Positions 1-13,300 of a DNA stretch of 64,000 nucleotides are shown one piece after another. Within the stretch, counting starts at the first letter, position 1. Each line of letters opens with the position of its first letter. The position numbers and the translations under genes are program-made. The notes under the pieces were generated by a model, which worked only from the letters and a program-made list of their open reading frames with translations, was not told where the DNA came from and did no database searches. The stretch lies in assembly GCA_008000375.1 (NCBI GenBank), contig SMOI01000088.1:19703-83702 (forward strand). The letters are read 5' to 3'. Source of the DNA: Poteriospumella lacustris. Taxonomy: Eukaryota > Sar > Chrysophyceae > Chromulinales > Dinobryaceae.

Positions 1-323
1 TCGTACGAAAGGAGCGACGACCCAATCGCCGTAACAACATCCGACCTTCGAATCTGTGGAAGCCATCGTCAATTTCACCTCCAAGCCTTGAAGTCATATC
101 GAGACTTGTTTACCTTAGACTTTCGCAGCTCCTTCAATAGCGTTGAACACCAAGCTTTTCCCTTCGCGTTGACAACATTGTTGCGTGGATTGGACGAGAC
201 ATAGTCATCGTATTCCTTCAAGAGCTCATCAATGTGCACATCCATTTCTTTTCGATTCCTCAATCCTTTTCGAAATGAAAGACGATTCAGAAAGAGATGT
301 TGCGATTGAATGTGCTCATGCAT
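1..323 (-). CDS. 5' end of unknown gene running off the left edge
   Basis: The ATG at 323 has an in-frame TGA six codons upstream and opens a basic, charged reading frame rich in Lys/Arg/Glu. The frame reads to a stop near 75. A GTAAAC donor-like site lies after the codons for Leu-Arg-Lys-Ser-Lys (near 110), and a CACAG acceptor near 47 reopens a phase-compatible frame to base 1. I therefore infer a first exon of about 70 codons, an intron of about 60 nt and a second exon leaving the window. I recognise no domain. The alternative is a short 82-codon single-exon gene. Confidence 0.4.
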
Positions 324-739
324 ACGATTATTCTCAAGTCAGAAGATGACAAGACGAAGACCAAACGCGGCTCTCACTGTTTGATAGAAAGAATCGGAAT
401 CCCGACCAAAACATGAAAAACCAGGAAAAACGAGTTCCTAACAGCGCACTAGCGCACTCCACACTTCGTTGGACATGGTGATGACGACGATGGCCTGCAC
501 CTGCACCGCAGCGCTGACTGGTCCACGGTAGAAGGTTGTGAAATCGAAGATGGATGGGCATTGCATCGTCGTTTCTTGCATCGTGCCGGATAGGAATCAT
601 GGAATCATGCAACTGATGCACATATTTCATGTGAAAGATCGGAAATAGAACATTGAATAAGTTGAAATACAACGATTGAAATTCCTTCTCTCGCCCGGCA
701 TTGCGAGTCATTGGGTGACACAGTCATATTCTTTTCACA
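324..739. promoter_or_regulatory. Divergent intergenic region
   Basis: This stretch separates the leftward gene starting at 323 from the rightward FUSC-like gene starting at 740, so it presumably carries both promoters. An ATG-initiated minus-strand frame of 125 codons (711-334) is present but has no recognisable domain and looks like chance. I see no TATA-like or repeated element. Confidence 0.4.
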
Positions 740-3700
740 ATGATTCATCCACATAAACAGCGAGGATGGGCGTTCTTCACCATAAAGTTGCGAAGAAAGG
801 TGGAATTTGCCCTGCGAACGGCGTGGACAACTTTCATTTGTTTGTTATTGATGATGTTTTGGAAATGGTCCAGCGTCACGGTCCATGTGTCGGCCGTCTT
901 GTCGATTATTTCATCCGTGTTATACTTTGGATGGTGGATGATGAATTTCTACAAAGTAATCATTGCTACAGTCGTTGGAGGAGGTCTTGGCATTCTCATT
1001 GGTTACTCGTATGAGACCAAGCCTCTGCAATTGGTCTTGTTCTTCATTGCCAGCTCGTGGGTGAACAAAATGCCTGGCTGGGATCGTTCTTCGATGGTTT
1101 TAGGTACATTGGCCATGATTCTTGGCTCTGTTTGGCCAAATTTAACCGATGGCCAAGTTCTGGGAAGAAAAGCCTTTCAGTCGATTTTGGCGATTCAATT
1201 GGTACCCTATATCATTACTGGATTCAGCATTCTTTTTCCTAAACCTGGCTTGGCCACATACGCAGCCAGAGCACAAGTAGTCGTCGTTTGTCGAAAGCTA
1301 TCGTTGATGACGTCCTCAACCGTCAACGCCTTCAAATCATATGACTATTTGGACTTGCATTGTGCAGAGTTTGATCAATGGTTGACGGATGTCCGTGCGG
1401 AATTGGCCATGTTACGACAATTGCAAGTATACATTGATTACGAACGAATGATCTTTTGGAACGTCGCTAACTTCCCCGCCGCGTTGTCTATTTTCATCGA
1501 CATCGCCGAGTTGTTGATTCAAGAACTCATTGGCTTACAAACCATGGTGAAGAGCATCACCTACAACCATACCCAAGAGATTTTCGTTGAAGTCTTGACA
1601 CCGGTGCTCGTTGAAATGAACGAAGAAATGGAAATTGCCTTGACCCTGGTCGGTGAATATTTCGAAACGTTTCATCCATTTCCGGATGCCATTCAAAGTT
1701 TGAAACGGTTCTTCTCGCGGGGCCTCGAACAGGCCTTCGGGGATCGACAACGCCACCACTTCGAAACGCAACGACGGAAAATGAAAAGCTTTTATGATGT
1801 TCCTTGCAGCAAAGATTTGATTGATATGCATCGGTTGCATCATCATGAAGATCCGTTGGATCACAAAGTCGATGTGAACGATGACGACGGCGACGACAAC
1901 GGTGTTGGTGTTGGTGGTGTGGATGGTGTGAGCGCTGCGGGTAGCCTGTCAGGTAATGGTGGCCGTGGTATGAGTCAAAAGGAATTGTTAAGCTCCGATC
2001 AGGATTCGAGCACCAAATCGCGTGATCGCTCATTGACCGAGATGCATGGCTTCCATCATTATCATTTCACCGAAGACGTCGAAACGGGCAAAGAACCCGC
2101 CACCGTCGCTATGAACAAAGCGGAAACCGAAACGGCGGGTTCCCAGTCACATGTGTCCAGTACCCAAGCTACTCGAGGAGGAGGAGGAGGAGGCGGTGAC
2201 GGCGGTGGGGGTAGTACTGGTAGTGCTACGATGGGGAATGCGACGGGTGATGGTGGTGACGCAGACGAAGAAAACGGCGGCGAGGCGAATGAGAAGGATA
2301 CACCCCTCGAAGACCCCGACGAAGAACGTATTCGGGTACGTGTTCCCTGCGATGATTTTCTTGTACCTGTGTTCGTTCTCACACACCCCCTATATGTTCT
2401 TTTCTGTAGCTGTTTGATCAATGCATTCATCGGTTGTGTCAAGCGCGTGCACAGTTGTTGTATTCGTTCAATGAAGTGCGTCGGAAATATGTCTTTGGCA
2501 GCATCGACGGTGAAACCGCCGGTCCGTACGGTGATCACAGCGTCTCTGGTCTTTTCCCACCCGCTGCTGGTTCCAAGGCCGCCGCCAACAAAGGCACCTC
2601 CACGACTGCTCCACCTGCTTCGTCGACGGCTGCGAACGCTGCGATGATGGTGGATGCCAGTGGCAGTAGTAGCCGTATATCGCCGCTGGGGCCACCTTCA
2701 CTGCAGCCACCCACTTCCACGGACGGCACGGCACCTAACAATAAGCCTCGTCAACGCAAGGGCAAAGCGCTATCCCCGCCCACCACGCCCGCATCGGTCA
2801 AACCTTTCACGTTGTCCCAGAAATACGAATTGGAAGTGCAATTGGCCAACGAAATCTTCGAATTAGATCCGCATCGGCACCCACATCATCCTCACGCCCA
2901 TCATCACCCTGGTGATACGGACCATGATCCGATTGATCATGAAGAAGCCCTGGCGGAATTGGACGCGTCGTTGGCTCACTCTTCGGCTGCGGACGACGAT
3001 CTGTCCTCGTCGTTCAATATGCCGGAAATCAGCATTTTCACGTCGGATCCCCGGAAAAAGCGCTTCTTGATCTTAGCGACGCGCGAAGAGAACGTACGTT
3101 TGAGTTTACGCAATTTAGGGCCACGGGCCGCGTATATGCATCGTATGTCGATTGTAGTGGAATATGCCTCTTCGTTACGGATGGTCTTCAAGGAACAGGG
3201 ACGCCCTTTCTCGTGGGAACGTTTCCTGCACAGCAATGCCGTGTTTCTATGGGAGTATTGCCTCCTGTGTATGCTCTTCTGGTGGACCCTCGTCCGTTTC
3301 ATCGGTGTGACGCTGTGGCAAATGGTGACGTGTTCGTGGCAGTACGCGGAGACGAAGAAAACCGTCGTCACCCAGTGTACCGCGTTTGTTGAACACAATG
3401 CCCAAGCGTTGAAGATATCGGCCGCCACGACGTTGGGTTTATCGTTACGTATCTTTGAATTGATGCCCGGTTTTTATCAAGGCGGTCTCTGGGTGGCCTT
3501 GGTGATGGCCTTGATTCGTCAAGACAACAGCGCTTCGTCGTTTTTAACGGCGTATCAACGGTTGGAAGGCACCGTCATTGGCGCCATTTTCTCGGTGCTG
3601 TTGACCCAGGTCTTTGCCTGTGCTACCCATACCTGTGGTGATGAATTGTATATCCCCGCATTGACCATTTGGGTTACCATTTGTGCTTTCTTTCGTGAGG

Positions 3701-5818
3701 GGCCACAACATGGCTACGCCGCAGTCGTCGCCGCGTTTACCCCGATTGTCCTGTTGTTGGGTACAAAGACCTCGTTGAATTCGGCCTGGGGTCGTATCGT
3801 GGAGAATTTCATTGGCATCGCGATCTATTTGGCGATTGACAATTTGATTTTGCCGAAGCGAACGTATCCGATGATCAAAATCTTGGTGCTGAAGGGCATC
3901 GACGAGACGCGGGTGATGTTCTCGGAGTCGGTGAAGGCGGTCGAAGAGTTGATTGGTCCACGGGTGTTGGAGTATATGAATCAACATTCGGCGGAGCTGT
4001 TGGCCCAACAGAAACGACAACAGCAGCAGCAACAGCAGGAGCGGGAGCGGGAGCAGCGGGGTGAGTCATTGGAGAAGGAGGAGGACGGAGGGCAAGAGAC
4101 CGGGCCGGAGGGAGAGGAGGAAGGGCCTACGCCCGATGGAGCGTCGCCGTTTTGTCTTCCAACAGGCGCGGCGTCTCCGATAGAGACCACCGCCACAGAC
4201 GCTGTGTCGGCGGTGACGAAAGGGGCCAATCGCGTACGAGTTAACAGCTGCGTCACCTTTGCCACTGAACAACCGTCTCCCACCGCCGCCGCGACGGCCA
4301 CCACCACACGGAAGCGCACGATCACCTCCGAGACACACGCCGGTGCCTCGACCGCGTTGTCGTCGGCGTTGTCCTCGTCGTCCTCTGCGCAGCCCCCAGA
4401 GACGGCTCCGCTGCTGGGTATGTACGGCTCGAGTACCGATGTCCGTCGTCGTGCCTTCAGTTGTGTGAGCAACACCTCGTCCTCCGCGGCGATGGTGAGT
4501 GGGACGACGACGACGACGGCGGTGGGGAACAGTGGTGTGGCTAGTAGTAGTGGTGGTGGTGGTGCGAGCGGCAGCAGTGGGCTGTTCAGTCAGCAATCGA
4601 TGGATCCACAGTATCAGCTGGGGGGTTATTTGCAGTCCGGGCAAGATGAGCCAGAGATCGTGCTCAGCGATTTCTCGGAGGATCAATATCGCATCGTCTC
4701 GGCCTCGTCGCCGTATAGCCGTGTGCCACCCACGACACCGCCAGCGCATGGAACCAGTGCCATGGCTACTGGTAGTGCTAGTGCTACGGCTGGTGGTAGC
4801 CATGAGCCCAGCGCTTCGCATCGCTCGGTGGCGGCATCAACGACGAGTGGCGGTGGCGGTGGCGGTGGCGGTGGCGGTGGCGGCGCGTTGGTGCACGACG
4901 ACGCCTTCGTCGATATCACCGACGAAGACTCCGAGATCATGAAGGACATGTTCATGAAGTGCACCAACCATTTGAACAACGCCGAGCAACAGTTGCGGGT
5001 GTTGAAGGGCCAATTGGGCACGCAGGGCACTCTGCTGAGTATGGTCGTCTATGAACCGGAGATGTTCCACCGTCCGTTTCCTCTCGCGGCCTATCAACGG
5101 TTGTATCAAGCCTTTGTACGTGTCCATCGTTCTGCCATCGCGTTGAATTCCGGATCACGGGCCTTTGCCGTCATCTTCAAACAAATGATGCGGAATCACG
5201 AGAACGTGGGACCTTATTTGAAGAACTTCACGTACATGTCGAAACACATGTTCATTGCGGCGGCCAAAGCGGAAGTAGCCTTACGATCGGCCTTGGATGC
5301 CTTGTCGATGTACGTTTTATGTTATACCGCGCTACTGTGTGACCGGAAAGTGCGACTGAGCAATGACTCTTAACGTCTGTGTCTGTGTCGGTGTCTGTGT
5401 CTGTGTCCGTGTCTGTGTCTGTGTCTGTCTGTGCTGGCTGTATAGGGTGTACGATCGACGAGATTTCCATGCCGAATTGACCTCCTTGTTGACGTTGCGA
5501 CGCGTGTGTGATCGATTGATTCACAGCGTCGACGAACATTTCCGGACGAAGTATCTCCGCCAATCGGTGGATGTGTTGACGAAGTTCAATCCGTATTTCA
5601 TCGTCGCGTGGCAGGTAAACACCATCCACCACCACTTGCTGCTGCTTCTGCTGTACTGTAGAGCGAGAGAACGAATGGTTATTAATGACGGCTGTGCTGT
5701 TGGTGTTGGTCGCGTATAGAACGTCTTTGAAGCGACGACGGATATGATTCACGACTTGTCAGAGTTGGGCATGGCCCTGCTCATCGTACGGAATGCCGAG
5801 GCTCTGTCGTACGTGTAA
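740..5818 (+). CDS. FUSC/aromatic acid exporter-like multi-spanning membrane protein
   Basis: Likely a large integral membrane transporter of the FUSC/ArAE type (relatives of plant ALMT and fungal brefeldin-A-sensitivity-related proteins). Substrate unknown. Proposed exons: 740-2335, 2410-5309, 5446-5614, 5720-5818, giving about 1587 aa; all junctions are GT-AG and in phase. A hydrophobic block of about five or six helices lies at residues 27-165. A second block of similar architecture (about residues 810-1010) follows a soluble region with His-, Gly-, Ser- and Asp-rich low complexity, the usual two-block FUSC layout. A long linker with poly-Gln, poly-Ser and poly-Gly precedes the helical C-terminus. 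The 3' end is uncertain: a GTACGT donor overlaps the stop (5809), and splicing to 6103 would replace the last codons with an Arg/Gly-rich tail ending at 6202. The family call rests on hydrophobicity pattern and overall resemblance. Confidence 0.72.
5370..5436. repeat. GTGTCT microsatellite in intron 2 of the FUSC-like gene
   Basis: Imperfect tandem copies of the hexamer GTGTCT fill most of the 136-nt intron. A second, shorter run of the same hexamer lies downstream of the gene at about 5904-5940. The polypyrimidine-like strand may serve splicing; otherwise it is an ordinary expandable repeat. Confidence 0.8.
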
Positions 5819-7239
5819 ACGATGAGAAAGGACCCGCCCCGCTCTTGTCCTCTTGTCCCCGCACAGAGGCGACTTGTTGGCCGCTTTTTCTGTTTTTTTT
5901 TTGGTTTGTCTGTGTCTGTGTCTGTGTCGGTGTCTGTGGCTGTCGCACCGTGTGCGTGATGTGTCGAATTTTCTTGCCTACCGTCCCACCCGCCGTGTCG
6001 TTTACAGTCGTCGCCGTCTCTTGTGCTATTCATTTACCTTTCCCCTCCTCACCCCTGCTCCTCCATTGCCACCCCCGTTCTGACCAGAGAGAAGATTTCC
6101 AGATCAGCCTATGTCGCTGTGCGACGTACGCGGTCACAGCGGTCGACTCCAGTTAGGCGAGGGCGTGGTGGACCGGTGAGAGGGGAAAGAGCTGATGCTT
6201 AGCCCTGCACGCTGCACCGTGTGGTACACAGTGTTCCCCGTGATTTCGTTTTGTTTTGGAAGGCCACGGGAATGGCCTCTCTCGTTCGTCTTCTCGTTCC
6301 CTCTCAAGCCCCTCTCTCGCTCCGCTCTCCGCTCTCCATCGTTCTTCTTGTTCTCTTTGTGTAACAACCACATATACATGCATGCAGTTAAATCCGTGTC
6401 GAGGGGGCCGCAGACTTGGCGCGCGCGCTTAGGGCAGCTGTCGCGCTTATGGCCACGCTGGTGTGCTGCCCCTCTCCTATCTACCCCCCCCCACACACAC
6501 ACACCATCGCCCACTGTCCTCCTCCGCCTCAGAGACACGCTTCTCTCGGCCCTTCTCATCTCTCCCTCGCAGCAGTGTTCGCGGGTGTTATCTGTCGCCC
6601 TCCTGCAGTGTTTCGCATTCGTTTGTTTCTCTCTTCGTTCTTTTGCACTTTACTGTGGTTTTTCGGCGTCTCTGTCGGCGGATCATTCGTTCGGCAGCTT
6701 TTGTCTGCTGCTGGTGGCCTGGTGGCCTGATAGGCGGCCCCTTTGACCATCCGGCGGCTCATACGCGGCCTGTACTCTTCACCCACCTCCCCCACTGCAT
6801 AGCCACACTGCTACCTGGTGGTTTAACGTCACTTAACTCACAATCGTTTACTTCGGCCTGCCTTTGTAGTCTATTTGGGTATTTAAGGGTGAGCGCGTTA
6901 AGGGGGATAGGTGTAGCGCTCCGTAGACAACGTCGCATAGGTGAGGAGCGCTTTAGCCACGTGGGCGAGAGGGATAGAGATGTACAGTACAGTACAGTGC
7001 AGTTCAGAGAGTGATCGGGAGAGAAGGAGACAGAGAGGGAAAGAGAGTTAAGAGAAAACGAACGAGACGCAAGCGAAGAGATGGGGCGGGGGCTGGGAGG
7101 GAACCCTACGCGACACCACCGCAACGAGAAATAAGCCAACAAACACACAGCACAACACAGCACAGCACAACGCAACGCAACGCAACACAAAAGAGAGGCA
7201 TCGCACAGCCGCCACAGCAAAGTCACGTAGGTGTCGCCA
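5819..7239. other. 1.4 kb intergenic region, low complexity
   Basis: Convergent gap between the FUSC-like gene and the MFS gene. It holds CT-rich and GA-rich stretches, a second GTGTCT run, a CA-rich run near 6490-6510 and A/C-rich pentamer-like repeats near 7140-7190. Long frames exist on both strands, but their translations are Ser/Arg/Cys-rich and resemble no family. A possible alternative last exon of the FUSC-like gene lies at 6103-6202. I found no RNA gene. Confidence 0.5.
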
Positions 7240-9238
7240 CTATCGTGACGTATCGCTACGACCACTGGGCACGTGACCTGTCGAAGGACCAGTCGTCACC
7301 GGCGCGGTGGATGGTACCGACGACACGTTTCTACGACCAACGAGAGAGTCCCAAAGCGACAATCGTACGGGTGGAAACAACGGAACTCGGACGGGGGCGG
7401 GTGGTGTCGTGGTCGTGGTCGCGGTCGCGGTCGCGGTCGCGGTCGTGGCAGGCGCTGATGATGACACGGTCGCAGTCGCCGTAGCCGGCGAGGGGTGGAC
7501 GGCATTGAAGTCTTCCACTCGTTGGTAGACCAAGAAGATACCCAGAATCACCAAATCCACCATGGCACAACGTTGAAACGTCGTACTGATGCCATAGCGT
7601 TTGCTGAGATACCCACCCATGAGTGAGCCTAACGATTGACCGAGCCCTCCGTACATACCATTCAAGAAGCCCAACTACGAACACAGCAGGAAACAGCAGG
7701 AAACAGCCGCAGATTTGGAGAGAGGGAGACAAGTGGTCAACTACACGCACATACATACACACAACAGGTGCAATCCTAACTTACCATGGTCGCCGTCAAC
7801 CCCTTCGGAGAGATACCGTAGACGTAGTACGTCGCCCCGGACCAGAACATCGCAAACGAGAATCCTCGCAGTACCTCGGCGGGCAAGGCGAACCAAGCAT
7901 TCTGTACGGACGCATAGATCGCAAAGCGTAGAATGTACGACAACAGCGACATATTCATAACCCCATTGACACCAATCAATTTAATGATCTCCCCACTGAT
8001 CCAAAACATCGGTCCACCTGCCAAACTCGAACACAACCGCATTACCCCCAAGGTACGCCCCTTGGCACCGGGTAATTGATTCAAACGTACATACGCGAAG
8101 TTCTCAATGATTCCTGAACTCACACCAACGATGAACACTAAGAGAAAGAAGACCAAGACTTTGGGTTCTTCCAGGGTATGTTTCAAAGCTTGCCAGACAT
8201 CCATTCCACGAGGTTTCTTGGTCATTTCGGTGGAAGCGTGTGCTGTACCCGTCTTATTAGATGGCGTAGGAGATGCGGTGGATGGTGGTGGTGGTTGTTG
8301 TTGCTTTGGTTGGAAACGTGTCATTAAGAAGGCCGTCGGTGCAGCCAAGAGCAATTGCGCCAAGAACATCAACTTGTAGTTGGTTGATAAGAGTGGACCC
8401 ACTAAGAACGAGCCCATTCCAATGCCCACTTGACCAAACAAACGACTTTTACCATAGGTAGATTTGTCGGTCAACATACTCATAATGGCTGAGTCCAATA
8501 AGGGTTTGACAGGTGCGTTCAACAACGCCGACAAGGCAACCACTAGACTTAACCAGACAACATTGCCGTTGCACCATATCAACGCTGTTCTCGCGAGAAT
8601 AGAACCAATGAACGTCAACAACATGATTTCTTTATGCCAGCCTACATGCAACAAAACAAGATGTGTCACACGTTGGCGTGAGGGACACCAGCAGGGGGGT
8701 GAGAGAGTGTGGTGGTTTTACCTGTGGTGTCCGCCAATGCTCCCCATAGAGGAGACACCAGGAACGTTACGGCAGGTGTAATTGCACCCAACACGCCAAT
8801 TAAATTGGCAGATACTCCAAGATTGCTGTAGAACACGGGTAGATATGGAAGTACAGTACCCAGGACACCGTAAAAGAGGAACATGAGCACGTTGATGGAG
8901 AACAGTGACGATGGGGATTCTGAAGACGGCGACGGTTTGGACACTGTTATGGAACTATTAGTTGATGAGGCTTCATCAATTCCTTTAGGAGAGGCCTTGC
9001 TGAAGAGGGATACCAAGCTCACGGAAGGAGAATTTGGCAACGACGCTGCTGAGCGACTTCTATGCTGAAGACTACGAACAGAGGTCATGACATTTTCACC
9101 CACTTTCCGCTTCACACGTAGAACTTGATGGTTTGCTTTAAACGCATCGGATTGGGTTTGTTGGTAGGAGGAAAGACACACCACTATCAACATCAATAGT
9201 GGAAGAATCCTCCGCAAAAATGCAAAAGGCCGTTGCAT
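7240..9238 (-). CDS. MFSD6-like major facilitator transporter
   Basis: A 12-helix-type secondary transporter of the MFS_1_like/MFSD6 group; substrate unknown. Exons on the minus strand are 9238-8722, 8641-7785 and 7674-7240, giving 602 aa with consistent phases. The ATG at 9238 is chosen because it opens a good hydrophobic signal (Leu-Leu-Met-Leu-Ile-Val-Val) followed by a Ser/Thr/Lys-rich stretch with Asp-Ala-Phe after the likely cleavage point. That arrangement recalls bipartite plastid or ER leaders, but this is only a suggestion. The first membrane segments begin near residue 95; the loop motif Pro-Leu-Trp-Gly-Ala-Leu-Ala-Asp is the usual MFS helix 2-3 loop. A Pro/Ser/Thr loop separates the two six-helix halves. 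The C-terminal tail has an Ala-Thr repeat encoded by a GGTCGC-like microsatellite (about 7400-7445). Confidence 0.8.
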
Positions 9239-10319
9239 GTTATCGACTGGGTCACAAAAAGCAACTGTTTCTTCAACAAAATCGAAAAAGACTGACGATG
9301 ACTTTTTCGCTCTTTTCAAGAACCCTTGACTGTTCGATCAACGACAATTCATGAGTGGCTAGATACTGTAGATGATACAAATGACGTGAATATCTCACGA
9401 AATGAGACGACTTGGATTATTATTATTCATGACGACGGCGAGTGGCGGACAAAGCACCGATTTCTGGGTTCCCACAGATATCACAGACTACCCAAAATAT
9501 CTACTGTGGGCCATTTCTCTCTCTTAAAGAAGTAATTGCCTTCCATCTTCAAAGATTTAGTGATCTGGAGCCAATAATCTAGGTATCATTACGCTATGAT
9601 TCACAAGAGTTGTGGGGTTAATCACATTCATGCCATCCTTCGCATAGGTACATACTGCAGGTAAGTCAATAGCTTCAGCTCACGTGACCACAATTCAGCT
9701 ATTCGCAGTTTGCTCCTTGAATGAACCATGGTCTGTGAACGGCTACTTGCACAGTTTGACGTCGACAATTTGGCCGAGCTGCCTTGAAGATAATCAATAG
9801 GAAGGTAGTTCGTGCGATGGCGATTCTTTGCTATCATTCCTTCACTTACCTAAACAGCTGTGCAGCAACTAACTTTACCATGTTCACAGAGATAACATTC
9901 ACAATGCATGTAAAAATTCTCTTCTTTCCGTTTCAGTCGTCTCCTAGTCGTCTTGGTCTTCCTTGTCACTCACCAACACGGTTGGTTATCCTTCTTGGTT
10001 ATCCCCGTGTTTGGTGTTCGTTTCTCCGTTTCTCCCAGAGTCAGCTCTCCCCAAACTCTCAAAAAAGCACACAATCAGCGTATATTCCCACGAAGTCCGC
10101 CGCTCGTTGCTGGTCGATGCGCTCGCCGAAAATCCGCAGTCAGCAACTCTGGAGAAGCTGTGAGAACAAGGACCCCGCGCGGAACGCTGTGAACTCGTAA
10201 AAACCATTTTCGTTTGACCTCCAACAAAGGTTGGGATAATTGCCTTGATCTACTTCGCCTTCATTGTGCCTTTTGTCTGTTGTTGGGAAGTTGCTTTTCT
10301 ACAATAGTCAGAAATTAAG
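9239..10319. promoter_or_regulatory. Divergent intergenic region
   Basis: About 1.1 kb separates the leftward MFS gene from the rightward USP gene. Frames here start only at non-ATG codons or are short and unconserved in appearance. No repeat, tRNA or conserved protein is evident; it probably holds two promoters and 5' leaders. Confidence 0.4.
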
Positions 10320-13300
10320 ATGTCGAAGTTCCAAAACAGATCGTTGTCTGAAGAGAAAGCGGATATCAAACGCGCATTGAAAACCTCGTTCCAAGAAGGA
10401 GCAATTTGGCAGCCCATTGCCATCTCATGGTTTGATAAGTGGAAGAATTACGTCAACTATGACGACGAGGTTCCTGAGCCGCGTGACAAAGAGGTGAGTT
10501 GCTGACGACGTTGCAGTTGGAACCGCAGATAGATTCCTAACATGCAGATGAATCTTTAGGTGATCGACAGTCTTCATCCTGGAGAAGTAGACAACTCGGG
10601 CTTGCAAGGCAGCTTCGGTGATGAAATGCGTCGTGATGCTGTCGAAGGACGCGACTACATTTTGCTACCCAACAATTTTGCCAACATGTTGCTGGAGAAA
10701 TACGGCGGTGGACCATCATTTCCTCGTAAAGTCCTCAATGTGGGTCAATACTACAATCCTATTTATCAAGTGAACTTGTGGCCTGTCCGCATTGAGGTGT
10801 ATCTGTGTGATCGCACCCAACCTGCACCGGTGCAGACAGACGATCGATTCAAGCGTCGCTATTTCAATAAGAACATGGAATTGGATAAAGTTGCCGAGGA
10901 TCTGTCTTCATTATTCCACGTTCATCGTCATACATCGTCGACTCGTTATTGGCTGCGTGATACACCTCCTGATACGTCCGCCGAAGAGAAGAAAGGCACT
11001 GGACGAATGTTGACCTGTGACGTGGTGGATTTCGATGGGGATTGGCGTTTTGTACGTTCTGATGCCAACCGTAATATCCAAGAAGTCTTAGGTGAACGCG
11101 ATTGCATTGAATTGATCATTGAAGTGGCACCTTTCCGTACGGCGCGTGATGCAGATTGGCCACGTTTCCAACAGTTGGAAGCTTGGAAACAAGATCTTCG
11201 TGTGGGAGACATGGTCGATGTGAAAGATCGCAAGGGAAAATTCTATGCCGCCAAGATCTTGAGCATTGATGAACAACGTAACTTGATGGTGCATTTCTTT
11301 GGTTGGGACGAAAGCAACGACGAGAAGATTTTGGCGAGTGAAATCAACAGTCGTGTGGCACCGTTGCATGGTCATAGTTTTGATCGATCGAAGTGGGAAG
11401 AAGGCAACAAGGTGGATTTGTGTTTGAAGGATGCCAACGATGCTCCTTTCTGGGCAATGGGTACGATCATTGGCACGGATCCCAAGACGGACAAGGTGGA
11501 AGTGATGGTCGAAGCGAAGGACAAAGCCGATGCGTTGAAGAAGAAAGCCTCGTCGACCTCGACGGCCACGCGCACGACAGGTGCCAGTGCCTCGTTGTAC
11601 GACGACGACGATGAAATCGATGATTTTGATATCGATGACGATGCGGCGAAGAAGAAGAAATTGCAACAGCAGCAACAGCAGTTGATCACCGACGGTGCGG
11701 CGGCGGAATCCAAAGCCGCCGACACTGCTGCCACGGCGGCCGAAGAAGAAAATACTCGTGTTTGGGTTGATATCTACGGTGATACGGTGGCACCCCAGTA
11801 CACGCATACCCCTGCGTTACGCTCTTCTTCCTCCACGGCCTATGGTGGCGGGTATTACGGCACGTCGTCGTTGTACTCCTCGTACAACAGCATCTCGTAT
11901 GATCGCCATACGAAAGGTACACCTCCCGTGGCAGGCGCCGTGGGCTTGCAAAACTTGGGCAATACCTGTTTCATGAACAGTATATTGCAATGTCTGAGCA
12001 ACACGCAGCCCTTGACGGAGATCTTTACCTCGGGGGTGTATCGGGATCAAATCAACTACGACAATCCCCTGGGTCATTCGGGCAAGATCGCGTTGACCTA
12101 TGGCAAACTGGTCAAAGACATGTGGAGTGGTGCGTATACCAAGGTGGTTCCACGTGAATTCAAAACGGTCATTGGAGATTATCGTCCACAATTTGCCGGT
12201 TACGAACAACAAGATTCCCAAGAAATGATGAACTGTTTGTTGGATGGTTTGCACGAAGATTTGAATCGTATCAAGAAGAAGCCGTACACGCAGAAGATTG
12301 AAAGCAAAGGGCGTCCGGATGAATTGATTGCGTCCGAATCCTGGCGTCGTTTCTTGTTGCGCAATGATTCGTTGATTGTGGAGCGTTTCTTTGGGCTGCA
12401 GAAGTCACATGTGACGTGTCGCAGTTGTGGCAAAGAAAGTGTGACGTTTGATCCCTACGCGACGTTGTCGGTACCCATTCCGATCAAGAACACGCGTGTG
12501 GTGACGGTGGTAGTACAGTTGTTGCCCTACCACGTGGCCCCTGTCCGAGTGGTCTTGGAGGTGGCGTTGACGGATGCCATGTCGGATTTGAAGCGCTTGT
12601 TGATTGATCGGCTGTTGGACTTGAAGTTGCTTTCGGCGCCGTCGGAACTCACGTCGACACCTCGTACCACGGTTACTCCTTCCGCGTCGACGACGGTGAT
12701 GACCGAAGATTCCTTTGAATTGGTCCACAAGGAAGATGTGCCCGCCGCGACTCCTTCGACAGAAACCATCACGTCTCCTGCGATGGTGGTCGATGGCGAC
12801 GATGTGAAAGAAGAGAAAGTCGCTGGCAGTGGCAGTGAAGACACCAGCACCAACACTGGCAAACGTAAACCACTGGGACCCGCTGCCATGACCACCTCTT
12901 CCTCCGTCGCTGCGAAAGCTTTGTTTTACGACTCGTTTCATTTCCATTTTGGTGTATTGAATGGTATGCGTACGACCACGGTCTCCAAGAACTACAACAC
13001 CAAAGATGCGAAGAACACCGCCATTACTGCGTTTGTGGGGAAAATGGATTATTTGGTCGCATTCCAATTGGAACATCCCGTACCCGAGTTCAAGAGTATG
13101 ACGAGTTATTACTATGGTGGCAACACGACCTTGACCAGCAAGAAGCGTCTGGAGGAAGATGATTTGGAAGGAAATGGTGGTACTACACCTCCCGTAGGCC
13201 CGAAGGCTCCAACGTATCTGGCGATGGATTTGGTGGTGGGTACGCGCGAAGGCGTACGCATGGAATTGGTGGGTTATCCACGTCGTTTGAGCTTTGTCCA

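Noticed and set aside
334-711. 125-codon ATG frame on the minus strand
   Set aside because: Composition is rich in Ser, His, Arg and Phe with no recognisable block, and it lies in the promoter gap between divergent genes.
4066-4821. 251-codon frame antisense to the FUSC-like gene
   Set aside because: It is the shadow of the low-complexity linker (Arg/Thr runs) of the real gene.
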